From contig NC_133237.1 in assembly GCF_040436345.1 (NCBI RefSeq), positions 25,301,749-25,365,748 on the forward strand: a DNA stretch of 64,000 bases. The letters run 5' to 3'. Below, in pieces: positions 11,301 through 22,500 of the stretch; within the stretch, counting starts at the first letter, position 1, and each line of letters begins with the position of its first letter. A model generated the notes under the pieces. It worked only from the letters and a program-made list of their open reading frames with translations, was not told the DNA's origin and did not search any database. The stretch comes from Pagrus major. Taxonomy: Eukaryota > Chordata > Actinopteri > Spariformes > Sparidae. A program made the translations under genes and the position numbers.

Positions 11301-14300
11301 ATGATTACAGAGTCAAAGACACACAGAACAGCCTTGTTTGTTAATCCCGTTGTCTCCGGCTGATAGTAGTGACGGTGACATTGTTGGTCAGTCGGGTAGA
11401 TTAACTTTTACAAATGTAGGTTATCTTTAGCTCTACCGTCTGACCCGAAACAGTCGCAGCTTTACGAGTCGGCTGAGTTCCCCTGAACAGATGGTGCTCC
11501 AGAGGCACGCAGGAGTTTTTCTTGTAATAGACGGTTTCTACACTGTGGTTTTACTACTTTCAGTCAGGTGAAAGATAAGAGTCGGTCTCAGTTGTGATTA
11601 TCCAGTGAGACTTTCATTTTTCTAAGATCGGCCATTATCTTATTGTCCTATGAAAAAAGATCCCTAGGTCCGCTTGGAAATCACAGAAAAAAGGACGCCT
11701 CTTATAATTACAGAACCTGCCTAAGAAATATCACATTTTTAAGTTTTCTCTTGTATCAGAGTAATCCAGTGATGGTTGTCTGTACATCCAGAGGTTCACT
11801 GCAAACGGGAACAACCAATAATTAATTCGGCATACTTTTAATACTTTTAATAGCACAAATTTACCAAAAATTAAACAAATACAGGTTTTAAAAGATTAAA
11901 AAAACAGGCTCAAGTCACGGCCCACAGTGTGATTCAGTGCAGTATTATAACATACATCCCCCAAAGCATTATGGGAACTGAATAATGAGACGCGACAACA
12001 CCACCAAGAATAAAATTAATTTATTTTCTCCCCGTCAACACGAGGTAAACCCCTCCTGTATCACAGCTCCTCTTGACCTTTTCCTAAAGTGGCTTCTCGC
12101 TGTAAAAAGCACGGCGCACTTTGCAGAGCTGATCCGGTGCTATTGGAGAAGTGTCCCCTCTCATCTTCGCTGACACAGCGACTGTTGGTGCAGGGAGAGG
12201 CAGACGTGGCAGCTCTCCAGGTTATTGTCTGGGGTATTTCAGATTAGCCCTGGTAATGTCTCTCCTGCTGGGGGGGGAGACGAGGTGAGACGGGTGAGTC
12301 GAGGCCCCGAATCGTGTCCTCGCAAACTGCCTCCACGTGTTCCCTCCAGACGACTTGATGTCTTTTTGTGTCCTTTTAAAGGATTATATCAGGTGAAATG
12401 ATTCACTGCAGGCAGAACGAGACCTCAGTCCTCGTCTTTGGGTTTCTAAAGCCTTAATCCCTTCAGTCCCTTCCCCTCCATTTTGTACGTTCAGGCCTAC
12501 AGGGGCTGGGTGTCCTGATTCTTGTTGGGATGAAGTGAGAGGGTGAATTATTGTGGCTACATGGCCGTTTTATAGAGGCACACTTCAATCTGAGGTTGTG
12601 TGAATGTGTTTCGCGTAACAACTGCAGAGACATTGTAAAACTAGGTTTGTCGTAACATTAACGCGAGCTAGTGTTAATTTCTTAATGCTGATTTGTGCAG
12701 AAAAAAAAAAGATTCTCCTGAAAAAAGTTTTGGGGGAAAAAGCAACTAAACTAATTCTTCTCAATGAAACGAAGTTTTTTTCCTGTAAATTATTTATTTT
12801 CACTCAGTTTCACATATGAATTTTTTCAAAAACAAATTATTCTCAAAATATTTTTGCTCAGTTTTCCTTTTGTTTTTTTGTTACATTTTCTTTATTTATT
12901 ACATTTTTTTATTATATTTTTTATATATGAAAAAAAAACTTTTTTTGGAAGAAACTTTCTCCTGAAAATTATTTTTTTCAACTCAGTTTCACACACGACA
13001 AAACAGTTGAACAAAAAATGTTTTCTCTTGAAGAGTTTCTTCTGAAGGTTAAACTCAGTTTCACATGAAAAAAAAAAATTTGCAAAAAAAAAAAAAAAAT
13101 CTTCTCAAAATGTGTTTTACTCTGTTTTCCATATGATTTTTTTTCTTTTACATGAGAACATTTTTTTTTGGAAGAAACATTTTCTGCTGAATTTTTTTTC
13201 CACATTAAAAAAAATTCTCCTGAAATTTTTTTTTCCCACATATGAAAAATAAATTTCCTCTTGAGAATTTTCTTCTGAATGTTAAACTCAGTTTCACATA
13301 TGAAAAAAAAGTAGTAAAAAAGAAATCTTCAGTATTTCTCCTGAAAAATGTTTCAACTTTTTTTTAAACAAATTGTCCTGACAATAATTTTATTTTTTCT
13401 CGGTTTCACACATGAAAAACAAAACAAAAAAAACAAAACAAATTCTTTATTATTAAATTATTTCTTTCACATATAATTTTTTTTTTTTTTTTTTTAAAAA
13501 CAATCTCCTGGATATTTTTAAACTCATTTTCATAAATGGAAATATTTTTTGAAAAACAACGAATTCTGCTGAATCTTTTTTTTTTTTTAACTGATCAGCG
13601 CAGCTGAAGACGGTCTGTGTGTTTATGTAAACGCCATCAATGACTCCTGATGATGTACGAGGGTCCTGAAGGGCTCTTCTGTTTCATTAGGAGAGATTTA
13701 AACCACCAGCCAGTGTAACTCTGTACTGAAGAGCAAAGGGACGCTTGAAAACGAGGGTTAAAAATTGGAAATAGGATTAAGCCTTTAGGTCTACGAGGAC
13801 AGTTTGCAGCTATAAGTGTCCCTTTACTGCAAAATCCTCCACATGAAAGTAGATCAGCTCCATGTTGAAGCTGAGGCAACATCCTGGTCACTGTGAGGGT
13901 TTTAAATACTTACAGTATAAATCTCCTGCAGGAAAAAAACACCAGGATTTAATTCAGTGACGTTGAAGATTTTAATTATTCATCGAATCTTGAAACTATT
14001 TTAATTAAGATTCATGCACGCAATTAGGCCGCCGTGAAATAAATCCCCAAACACTTTAATGTGAGAACAAGAAGCGAGGAATGAGATTGGGGTTATGTAA
14101 CGCGGCTCTGTCCTCCTTTTTCAGGCACCAAGATGGCCCTGAAGTTTCTGAGGAAGAAGACCACCAAGCTGAAGAGCTTCCTGAGAGAGTACAGCATCTC
14201 CCTCTATCTGTCGCCCTGCCCGTTCATCATCAACATGTACGGCATCGCCTTCGAAACGGACGAGTACTACATCTTCGCTCAGGAGTACGCTCTGGCTGGA

Positions 14301-16163
14301 GATCTGTTTGACATCATCCCTCCGCAGGTGAGATGGAGAATAAAGACCAAATTATTTCCTCTTGATCCCCCAAATACTGGAAACTATTTTTACAACGTTG
14401 TTTCCACTCAAGCCACAGATGCATCCACGCTGTGTCACCTTTGGTTCACAGATTGGATCCACCGCTGTGTTATTTGGCGCCTGACATTTAGTTGTCAGCT
14501 CTGTGGGGAGTCAAAACACAAAAATACACCAGGCTTTTGTTGTGAAGTGTTATCAAAATAAAAGCACAGAGGAGTCTCACCAGGGCTCTTTGACCTGGCA
14601 ACAGTTTTTATGTCTGTTTCTGTTCAAGTACACAGGGAGTCAGATTTCTTGTATGTTTCCTCAAACTTGGCAAATTAAACTGATTCTGACTCTGTTTGCG
14701 AACACAAAGCTGCAAATCAAGTTGACTAGTGTCGACTGAGGGTTCGTCACAGTCTGGAGCACAAAATGGAAACATTTCTTCTGAAAGTTTAACTCACAGT
14801 TTCACATATGGAAAAAATATTTTTAAAAAAGAAAAATAATTTTCCTGAAAATGTTTTAACTCAGTTTCACACACACGCAAATTTAAAAATATAACAAAAA
14901 AAAAACAATTCTCCTGAAAATGTTTTTTATTTTAAAAATGTTCTTCTGAAAGTTTAACTAAGAAAAAAAATTCCCCCCAATTTTTTTTTTAAAGTTTCAC
15001 CCACACACACATAAGAAGAAATTTCCGGAAATTTTCCCGAAAATTCCCGGAAATTTTCCCGGAAATTTTCCCGGAAATTTCCGGATCAGTCTCAGAGTCT
15101 CACTCCCTCTTTACACTATTTATAGAGACAACATTCCCTCGAGCTTTTTGTACTCGGTTTCACACATTTTCAGAAGAAAGTTTAACTTTCAATTATGACA
15201 AAAACATTTTTTTTTATTTCTCCTGAAATTTTTTTTAACTCATTTTACATATTAAAAAAAAAATTTTGTTTCACACATAAAAAGATTGTTGTGATGAGCG
15301 TGACCTCATTCTTCTTCTCTCTCTGCGTTCAGGTTGGACTTCCTGAGTCGGTGGCTAAACGCTGCGTCCACCAGGTGGCGATCGCCCTCGACTACCTGCA
15401 CTGTAAGAAGCTGGTCCACCGAGACATCAAACCCGAGAACATCCTCATTTTTGACAAAGAGTGCCGGAAGGTCAAGCTGTCAGACTTTGGCATGACGCGG
15501 CGTGCCGGCTCTCCGGTGAAGCGTGTGAGCGGCACGATCCCCTACACGGCGCCCGAGCTGTGCGACACCTCGCGACACGAGGGCTTCTGCGTGGACTACA
15601 GCACGGACGTGTGGGCGTTTGGCGTGCTGCTCTTCTGCATGCTGACAGGAAACTTCCCCTGGGAGAAGGCCATGCCGAACGACGCCTTCTACGAAGAGTT
15701 TGTGCGCTGGCAGCGACGCCGGACGGGCACGGTGCCCTCGCAGTGGCGCCGCTTCACAGATGAAGCTCTGCGAATGTTTCGCAGGCTGCTCTCCATCGAG
15801 CAGGAGCGCCGCTGCTCCGTCAAAGAAGTCTTCAGCTACTTCAACCTGTGCTGGATGTTGGACACGGAGAACGGGAACAGCAGCAGCAGCGGCGGCGGCA
15901 GCGGGGGCGTAGCGAGCAGCGCGCCTCCTCTGGACATCAGCTCGTCCTCGTCCGAAGAGGACGTATTAGTGGACAGACTGAAGCAGCAGAGCCTGTCGCC
16001 GGCTTGTGTGGTGGCGAAGGGCAGCATCATGATGGACACCCACTACTCCTCCATGTCCACCAACAGCTCGCCGTCCTCCACCGGCAGCTACGACCGGGTC
16101 AACAGAGAAAACAACGAGCGAGGACGCATCCTGGTGGCCACGCCCATCGAGATCTGCGTGTAG
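8215..16163 (+). CDS. sbk1: SBK1-like serine/threonine protein kinase
   Basis: Three coding exons (8215-8386, 14125-14327, 15333-16163) join in frame to a 401-aa protein. The kinase domain runs from about residue 35 to 295. It shows the glycine loop LGKGTYGKV (41-49), the ATP-binding Lys in MALKF (K64), the helix-C Glu in FLREYSI (E79), the catalytic loop HRDIKPEN (154-161, D155), SDFG (D176) and TAPE (198-200), so an active kinase is expected. The segments [24 protein letters not shown] and [12 protein letters not shown], and the C-terminal IEICV, match the SH3-binding-domain kinase family (SBK1, 424 aa in human). The tail (about 302-390) is serine-rich with an acidic patch, SSSSSEEDV. Brain-enriched signalling roles are reported for mammalian SBK1; substrates are unclear. 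Family call is firm; sbk1 rather than another paralogue is inferred. Confidence 0.9.
8625..9150. repeat. A/T-homopolymer low-complexity block
   Basis: Long A and T runs are interspersed with degenerate words such as TCTCCTGAAAAT and TCATGTGTGAAACC. The same vocabulary recurs at 12690-13590 and 14760-15290, so this is a degenerate dispersed tandem repeat rather than random AT-rich DNA. Confidence 0.6.
9151..11038. other. Intron 1 of the kinase gene, no gene seen
   Basis: Unremarkable intronic DNA; open frames here lack splice or family support. Confidence 0.5.
11039..11340 (+). repeat. Minisatellite, roughly 20-bp unit
   Basis: Degenerate tandem copies of a unit like AAAGAGACACAAAATGACTAC, with interruptions around 11170-11270. 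Confidence 0.8.
12446..13790. mobile_element. DNA-transposon-like element with inverted ends
   Basis: The left end reads CTAAAGCCTTAATCCC and the right end is its approximate reverse complement (GGATTAAGCCTTTAGG). The right 180 bases (from 13609) resemble 48540-48690, including ATCAATGACT and CTGATGATGT, and the left end resembles 47810-47880 (GGTGTCCTGATT). The two loci therefore appear to be copies of one non-autonomous family. No transposase reading frame is present. The middle is filled by a low-complexity block. Confidence 0.45.
12690..13590. repeat. Degenerate A/T-rich tandem repeat
   Basis: The repeated theme is CTCCTGAAAA..., an A/T run, CTCAGTTTCACATATGAAAA, and another homopolymer run, at irregular spacing. 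Open frames on both strands here are translation artefacts of the repeat. Confidence 0.75.
14125..14327 (+). CDS. sbk1: sbk1-like coding exon 2
   Basis: The acceptor TTTTTCAG precedes 14125 and the donor CCGCAG|GTGAGA follows 14327. The exon is 203 bp, enters in phase 1 and leaves in phase 0. It encodes the ATP-binding lysine and helix C (residues 58-125). Its reading frame runs on into the intron, which is not coding. Confidence 0.9.
14760..15300. repeat. A/T-rich repeat block in intron 2
   Basis: The same CTCCTGAAAA / CAGTTTCACACA vocabulary as 12690-13590. It includes a distinct G/C-containing array at 15022-15085 made of copies of CCCGGAAATTTT. Confidence 0.7.
15333..16163 (+). CDS. sbk1: sbk1-like coding exon 3
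   Basis: The acceptor TGCGTTCAG precedes 15333; the stop TAG is 16161-16163. The exon carries the C-lobe of the kinase (catalytic loop, DFG, APE) and the serine-rich tail ending IEICV. It is markedly richer in GC than the introns, as expected for a real coding exon. Confidence 0.93.
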   Translation, partial: VGLPESVAKRCVHQVAIALDYLHCKKLVHRDIKPENILIFDKECRKVKLSDFGMTRRAGSPVKRVSGTIPYTAPELCDTSRHEGFCVDYSTDVWAFGVLLFCMLTGNFPWEKAMPNDAFYEEFVRWQRRRTGTVPSQWRRFTDEALRMFRRLLSIEQERRCSVKEVFSYFNLCWMLDTENGNSSSSGGGSGGVASSAPPLDISSSSSEEDVLVDRLKQQSLSPACVVAKGSIMMDTHYSSMSTNSSPSSTGSYDRVNRENNERGRILVATPIEICV

Positions 16164-16790
16164 AGGCGGCTGACGCTGCGCGACAGGCTGCCGGCTCACA
16201 TGTGAAGGCTGCTGTGAGCCGACGAGGAAGATTCTCCGTGTGAAAGAGGAGGGAAGTGAGGAAAGTGTGACGACTGATGTTTGACGTCAGGAAAACTCTC
16301 TACAGTTTGACACACGACGTAGCTTCACTGCAGATTTACACTCATTTCTGATGAAGACGAACTCTGAGGAAATGACCAGTGAGACGATCACAAACCTCCT
16401 GAACGTGGCCGACACGAACAATGAACTCACTGGACGACCTCTAAAGAAGAAAAAAAAACACTGAAAAACATTCATAATCCTCGAGCAATATGTTCAAATG
16501 TTTGGAATAATCCAGTCACTGCAAAAAATAATCTGTGAAGAAAAAAGATGTGATCGGCTTTCAGTGAGATGATTTGTGACCGATGGTTCTGTTGTGTGTT
16601 TATGTAGTGAACCATCTTCATGTTTGGTAGATGTGAGTCTGTACAGTGTGAAGTTTTTCTTAGGTTCTTTTGTATATTTTTTAAGATTATTTATTTATGT
16701 CGGTTCAACATATTTATGATTTGTTTCATCAGAGATCTGAAGTCTGTTTTGTTTTTTCCTGAGAAATAAAATTAATAGAAATTTACAAAA
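16164..16790 (+). terminator. sbk1: sbk1-like 3' UTR with polyadenylation signal
   Basis: AATAAA at 16765-16770 is the first good signal after the stop codon; cleavage would fall near 16785-16795. Confidence 0.7.
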
Positions 16791-18985
16791 ACTGTAGAAG
16801 CAGGTGGTTTTGGTTCTCACAGATCTACATTTCTCTCGTCATCATGTTGTTGTAGATGTGCGTAGACTGTTTTTCTCACATTAAAATGTCCTTTTTTATG
16901 TTTGCCTGTGATGCCTCAACCCACTTGTACAGTAGCAACAAATATGAGCGGCTGAAGGCGCAGCTCAACAGAAGTGTTAATTGGGTTTCGCAATTGATAA
17001 CATTTCAATAATCATCTATTCGGGAGAGAAGCACATCGAAGTATGATGAATAATCCTTATTTTCTACTTGCATGGTTAATATATTTGGACGTTTTTTCCC
17101 TCAAAAATAGGCAAGATACAGGAAATATTTGGAAAAATACCAACACCAGAAGAATAAATCCAGTATTTGTGCCCTCTCAACCTTTTATTCCAGTTTTTTT
17201 GCTGTGTAATTCATGAGAAGGTTACGCCCTGAATAATGTGAGACCGGATGGGGAGAATGTAGAAAAACAAGTCTTTGGATTAAAAAATGTTTCAGCTCTC
17301 TTTTGTGTTTTTCAGAAGTATTGCATGAAGTGATATTACTGTGGTGAACATTTGTTGAAATAAACACCCCGAGAAATAAAAGAATGATCTGTGTTTATTT
17401 TATTTTAAAGATATGATGTGTAGACAAGAAAATAAGGCCCGAACACACTGATATGGATATTTATCGGACCGTTTTTAAAAACAAATCCTGCCCACACGAC
17501 CTTCGTGATACAAAATATTTTTTCCATAAACTTACATTATGAAAGAAGAATCTGCATCACAACGTCCACAAAATGACTCGTTTGACTGTCATAATTATAT
17601 TTATTCAGTCTGATAACATTTGGAAAGACAGCTCAGGTTTGTTTCCAATCTTGCCCAGTGGCCACTTGGGGCACAAAAAGCATTTTCTCCTACGGATTGC
17701 TATTATAACAGAGACGTCTGTAAAACTGTTGACACGACACCAAGATTTCCAGGTTTTAATGTAACGTCTTTGTTTGGTCGTAGGGACTTGAATACATAAA
17801 CATCAGTAGCTAATTTTTGATTTACTTACAGTTTTTGACACTGTAGAGAAACAGAAATGTGATTCATTTGTGTGGACGGACAATGTTCATTTTGCAAATG
17901 ATCCCTATTAGTGTGGACAATGCAGAAAACTAGAAAGCACTACCTCGTCTATTAACACCACAGGAAATGACACTGTGTGAAGTTCCTCCAGCAGGACGTC
18001 GTCCATTTCAAACCCTCAGTTCACAAAAGATGAAATAAGTCAATCAGAAAAGGAGCTGGACTCTGTTCTGTGAGACTTTGAAGTTAGAAACAGCTGTGAG
18101 GTCGATGCCAGCGTCTCATTTTATTTGATCAAACTGCAGATTTAAAGTCAAGAGATCAACTTTTATCAAGATGTACGTTCCTACTGCAGCATCTCCATCC
18201 AAACACAGGATGAAACTGAGGTCATTATGCACATTAGATGAAGCTTCGCTGTATGTCGGTCACATAATTATGCCCCAATAAACTCAAAATGCCCCACGAA
18301 GCTGTAAAAACCACTGAGGCATGTTTTTGGCTCGGCTGTAATGAGCAGCGTCTGCCTGCAAAACATTGCTGGAAGCTGAATTACATAACACTCCCACCCA
18401 GGTGGGACTGACTCTGATTTAATGTTACAGTAAAAAGAAAAAACATCCATACATCAACAGCAGATCAGGCTGAAAACCCCGATTCTGCTGCAGCAGAGGA
18501 AAAATACAAACTGACTGCAGATGAAGGCTGGATTCGTCTTTAATGTCAGTCCAACAAAACAAACTCAAATCCGCCTGATGTGAAGGAAGCAAAGGGGGAA
18601 AACAGCCGAGTGCAGCTGAGCCGCAGAGGAAATCATCAAGCAGCGCTGCATGTTCAGCATAGTAATTACAGCTGAGCCGCTCTCACTGATCTCACTGTTC
18701 CTCCACCATGTTTACACATTCACCACCAGCGAGAGGCCGACGAGAGTTTAGTGTTCAGATCCACCAGAGCAGCGACGTGTGTGAGCACTTAAATAAATCA
18801 ATACAAGAGGACGGGGTCGCTCCAGGTTACCTCTGTTTTCCTTCTGCTTTAACATAAATCTATGGAAGCCCTGAGGGACCATCCATCCATCTGGTGATCC
18901 ATATTCTGTGTTTATGATTTGAGGGAAAAACGTTCAGCCAGCATCATGTGAAACCAACTGAAAAAATAATTCATCACTATATTAT
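16791..18985. other. Intergenic DNA, no gene seen
   Basis: No exon-like open frames and no strong repeat recognised. Confidence 0.5.
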
Positions 18986-19566
18986 TCCCCCCCAAAATTC
19001 TGACTTTTCTCCCCAAATTCTGACTTTTTTCCCTTAACTTTTTGTCCAAATTCTGACTTTTTCCCCAAAATTCTGACTTTTTTTTTTTTTACCCAAAATT
19101 CTGATTTTCTTTCCCCTTAACTTTTCTCAAAATCCTGACTTTTCTCCCCAGAATTCTGACTTTTTTCTCAATTTTTTCTTAAAATTCTGACTTTTTGCCC
19201 TTAACTTTTTGTCCAAATTCTGACTTTTTTCCCAAAAATTCTGATCTTTTTTTCCTCGATTTTTTCTCAAAATTCTGACTTTTTTCCCCAAAATTCTGAC
19301 TTTTTCCCAAAAATTCTGACTTTTTTCCCAAAAATTCTGATCTTTTTTCCTCGATTTTTTCTCAAAATTCTGACTTTTTTCCCCAAAATTCTGACTTTTT
19401 TCCCAAAAATTCTGACTTTTTTCCCAAAAATTCTGATCTTTTTTCCTCGATTTTTTCTCAAAATTCTGACTTTTTTCCCCAAAATTCTGACTTTTTTCCC
19501 AAAAATTCTGACTTTTTCCCCCAAAAAGTTCATATTTTTTTCCCTTAAATTTTCCTAAAATTCTGA
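18986..19566 (-). repeat. Minisatellite array, short inverted arm (pyrimidine-rich)
   Basis: Tandem copies of AAAATTCTGACTTTTTCCCC, the reverse complement of the unit in the longer arm. From about 19254 a higher-order unit of 95-96 bp repeats: the marker CCTCGAT starts at 19254, 19349 and 19445. A 88-codon open frame on the - strand is only the repeat read in phase. Confidence 0.9.
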
Positions 19567-22500
19567 CTTCAGAAATTCAGAATTTTGAGATAAAATCGAG
19601 GAAAAAGAAGTCAGAATTTTGAGATAAAATCGAGGAAAAAGAAGTCAGAATTTTGGGGGAAAAAGTCAGAATTTTGAGAAGAAACTTTTGGTGGTGGGGG
19701 ATTGAAAAAATTGTGGAACTTTTTTTTTTGAGAAAAGTTAAGGGGAAAACATTCAGAATTTTGGGGAGAAAAGTCAGAATTTTGAGAAAAATTTAAGGGT
19801 AAAAAGCCAGAATTCTGACTTTTTACCCTCTTAACTTCAGAATTTTGAGAAAAAGTTATGGGAAAAAAAACAGAATTTTGAGGAGAAACTTTTGGTGGTG
19901 GTGGAGGGGGGATTGAAAAAATTGAGGAAAAATTTTTTTGAGAAAAAGTTAAAGGGGGAAATAAGTCAGAATTTTAAGAAAAATTTAAGGGGAAAAAAGG
20001 TAAGAATTTTGGGGGGAAAGTCAGAATCTTGAGAAAAAAAGTCAGAATTTTGGGAAAAATTGTGGGGAAAAAAGTCAGAATTTTAGTGAAAAAGTCAGAA
20101 TTTAGAGAAAAGGTTTAGGGGAAAAATCAGAATTTTGAGAAACAAATTGAGCGACAAAAAGTCAGAATTTTGGGGAAAAAGGTCAGAATGTTGAGAAAAA
20201 GTTAAGGGGAAAAAAATTCAGAATTTGGGGGGAAAAGTAAAACATTTTGAGGATAAACTTTTTTGGGGGTAGATAGAATTTTGAGAAAAAGTTATGGGAA
20301 AAAAGTCAGAATTTGGGGCAGAAAAGTCAGAATTTTGAGGATAAACTTTTGGTGGTTGTGCGTGTGTGTGTGTGTGTGGGGGGGTATTGAAAAATTTGAG
20401 GAAAATTTTTTTTTGAGAAAAAGTTAAGGAGGGAAAAAAGTCAGAATTTTAAGAAAAAATAAGGGGGAAAAAAGTAAGAATTTTGGGGGGAAAGTCAGAA
20501 TCTTGAGAAAATAAGTCAGAATTTTGGGAAAAAGTTGTGGGGAAAAAAGTCAGAATTTTAGTGAAAAAGTCAGAATTTAGAGAAAAGGTTCAGGGGAAAA
20601 ATCAGAATTTTGAAGAACAAATTGAGCGACAAAAAGTCAGAATTTTGGGGGAAAAGGTCAGAATGTTGAGAAAAAGTTATGGGGAAAAACAGAATTAAAC
20701 TTTTGATGGTTGTGTGCGTGTGTGGGGGGGGTATTGAAAAATTTGAGGAAATTTTTTTTGAGAAAAAGTTAAGGACGGAAAAAAGTCAGAATTTTAAGAA
20801 AAAATTAAGGGGAAAAAAGTAAGAATTTTGGGGGAAAGTCAGAATCTTGAGAAAAAAGTCAGACTTTTGGGGAAAAGTTGTGGGAAAAAAGTCAGAATTT
20901 TAGTGAAAAAGTCAGAATTTAGAGAAAAGGTTCAGGGGAAAAATCAGAATTTTGAGAAACAAATTGAGCGACAAAAACTCAGAATTTTGGGGGAAAAGGT
21001 CAGAATGTTGAGAAAAAGTTAAGGGGAAAAAAGTCAGAATTTTAAGAAAAAGTTATGGGAAAAAATCAGAATTTGGAGGAGAAAAGTAAAAATTTTGAGG
21101 AGAAACTTTTTTGGGGGGGGGAGATAGAACTTTGAGAAAAAGTTATGGGAAGAAAAGTCAGAATTTTGAGGAGAAACTTTTGGTGGTTGTGGGGGGGGGG
21201 TATTGAAAAATTTGAGAAAAATTTCTTTGAGAAAAAGTTAAGGAGGGAAAAAAGTCAGAATTTTAAGAAAAAAATAAGGGGAAAAAAGTAAGAATTTTGG
21301 GGGAAAGTCAGAATCTTGAGAAAAAAGTCAGACTTTTGGGGAAAAGTTGTGGGAAAAAAGTCAGAATTTTAGTGAAAAAGTCAGAATTTAGAGAAAAGGT
21401 TCAGGGGAAAAATCAGAATTTTGAGAAACAAATTGAGCGACAACAAGTCAGAATTTTGGGGGGAAAGGTCAGAATGTTGAGAAAAAGTTAAGGGGAAAAA
21501 AGTCAGAATTTTAAGAAAAAGTTATGGGAAAAATTAGAATTTTGGGGAGAAAAGTAAAAATTTTGAGGAGAAACTTTTTTGGGGGGGGAGATAAAATTTT
21601 GAGAAAAAGTTATGTGAAAAAAGTCAGAATTTTGGGGAGAAAAGTCATAATTTTGAGGAAAAAGTTAGGGGGGGGGGGGAGCCAGAATTTTAAGAAAAAA
21701 TTAAGGGGAAAAAAAGTAAGAATTTTAGTGAAAAAGTCAGAATTTAGAGAAAAGGTTCAGGGGAAAAATCAGAATTTTGAGAAACAAATTGAGCGACAAA
21801 AAGTCAGAATTTTGGGGGAAAAGGTCAGAATGTTGAGAAAAAGTTAAGGGGAAAAAAGTCAGAATTTTAAGAAAAAGTTATGGGAAAAAATCAGAATTTG
21901 GAGGATGAAAGTAAAAATTTTGAGGATAAACTTTTTTTGGGGGGGAGATAGAACTTTGAGAAAAAGTTATGTGAAAAAAGTCAGAATTTTGGGGAGAAAA
22001 GTCCGAATTTTGAGGAAAAAGTTAGGGGGGAAAAAAGGCATAATTTTGAGAAAACGTTGAGGGGGAAAATCAGAATTTTGAGAAACAAATTGAGGGACAA
22101 AAAGTCCGAATTTTGGGGAAAAAAGTCAGAATGTTGAGAAAAAGTTATGGGGAATAAGTCAGAATTTTGAGAAAAAGTTATGGGACAAAAGTCAGAATTT
22201 GGGGCAGAAAAGTCCGAATTTTGAGGAAAAATTTAAGGGGAAAAAAAGCCAGAATTTTGAGAAAACGTTAAGGGGGAAAATCAGAATTGTGAGGAGAAAC
22301 TTTTTTGGGGGGAGATAGAATTTTGAGAAAAAGTTATGGGAGAAAAGTCAGAATTTTGAGGATAAACTTTTGGTGGTGGTGGAGGGGGGATTGAAAAAAT
22401 TTAGGAAAACATTTTTTGAGAAAAATTTAAGGGGGGAAAAAAGTCAGAATTTTGGGGGGAAAGTCAGAATCTTGAGAAAAAATGTCAGAATTTTGGGAAA

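Noticed and set aside
12764-13241. Phenylalanine/lysine-rich frames on both strands
   Set aside because: Products of the degenerate A/T tandem repeat.
14328-14561. Continuation of kinase exon 2 into the intron
   Set aside because: It follows a consensus donor, and the exon 3 sequence VGLPE continues the kinase domain exactly after IIPPQ.
15461-16243. Alternative + strand frames over the last kinase exon
   Set aside because: Arginine/alanine-rich shadows of a GC-rich exon; the kinase motifs are in another frame.
19267-19533. 88-codon open frame on the - strand rich in VRIFGKK/VRILGKK repeats
   Set aside because: It is the minisatellite unit read in one phase; the same applies to all open frames of 60-107 codons between 20828 and 24421.
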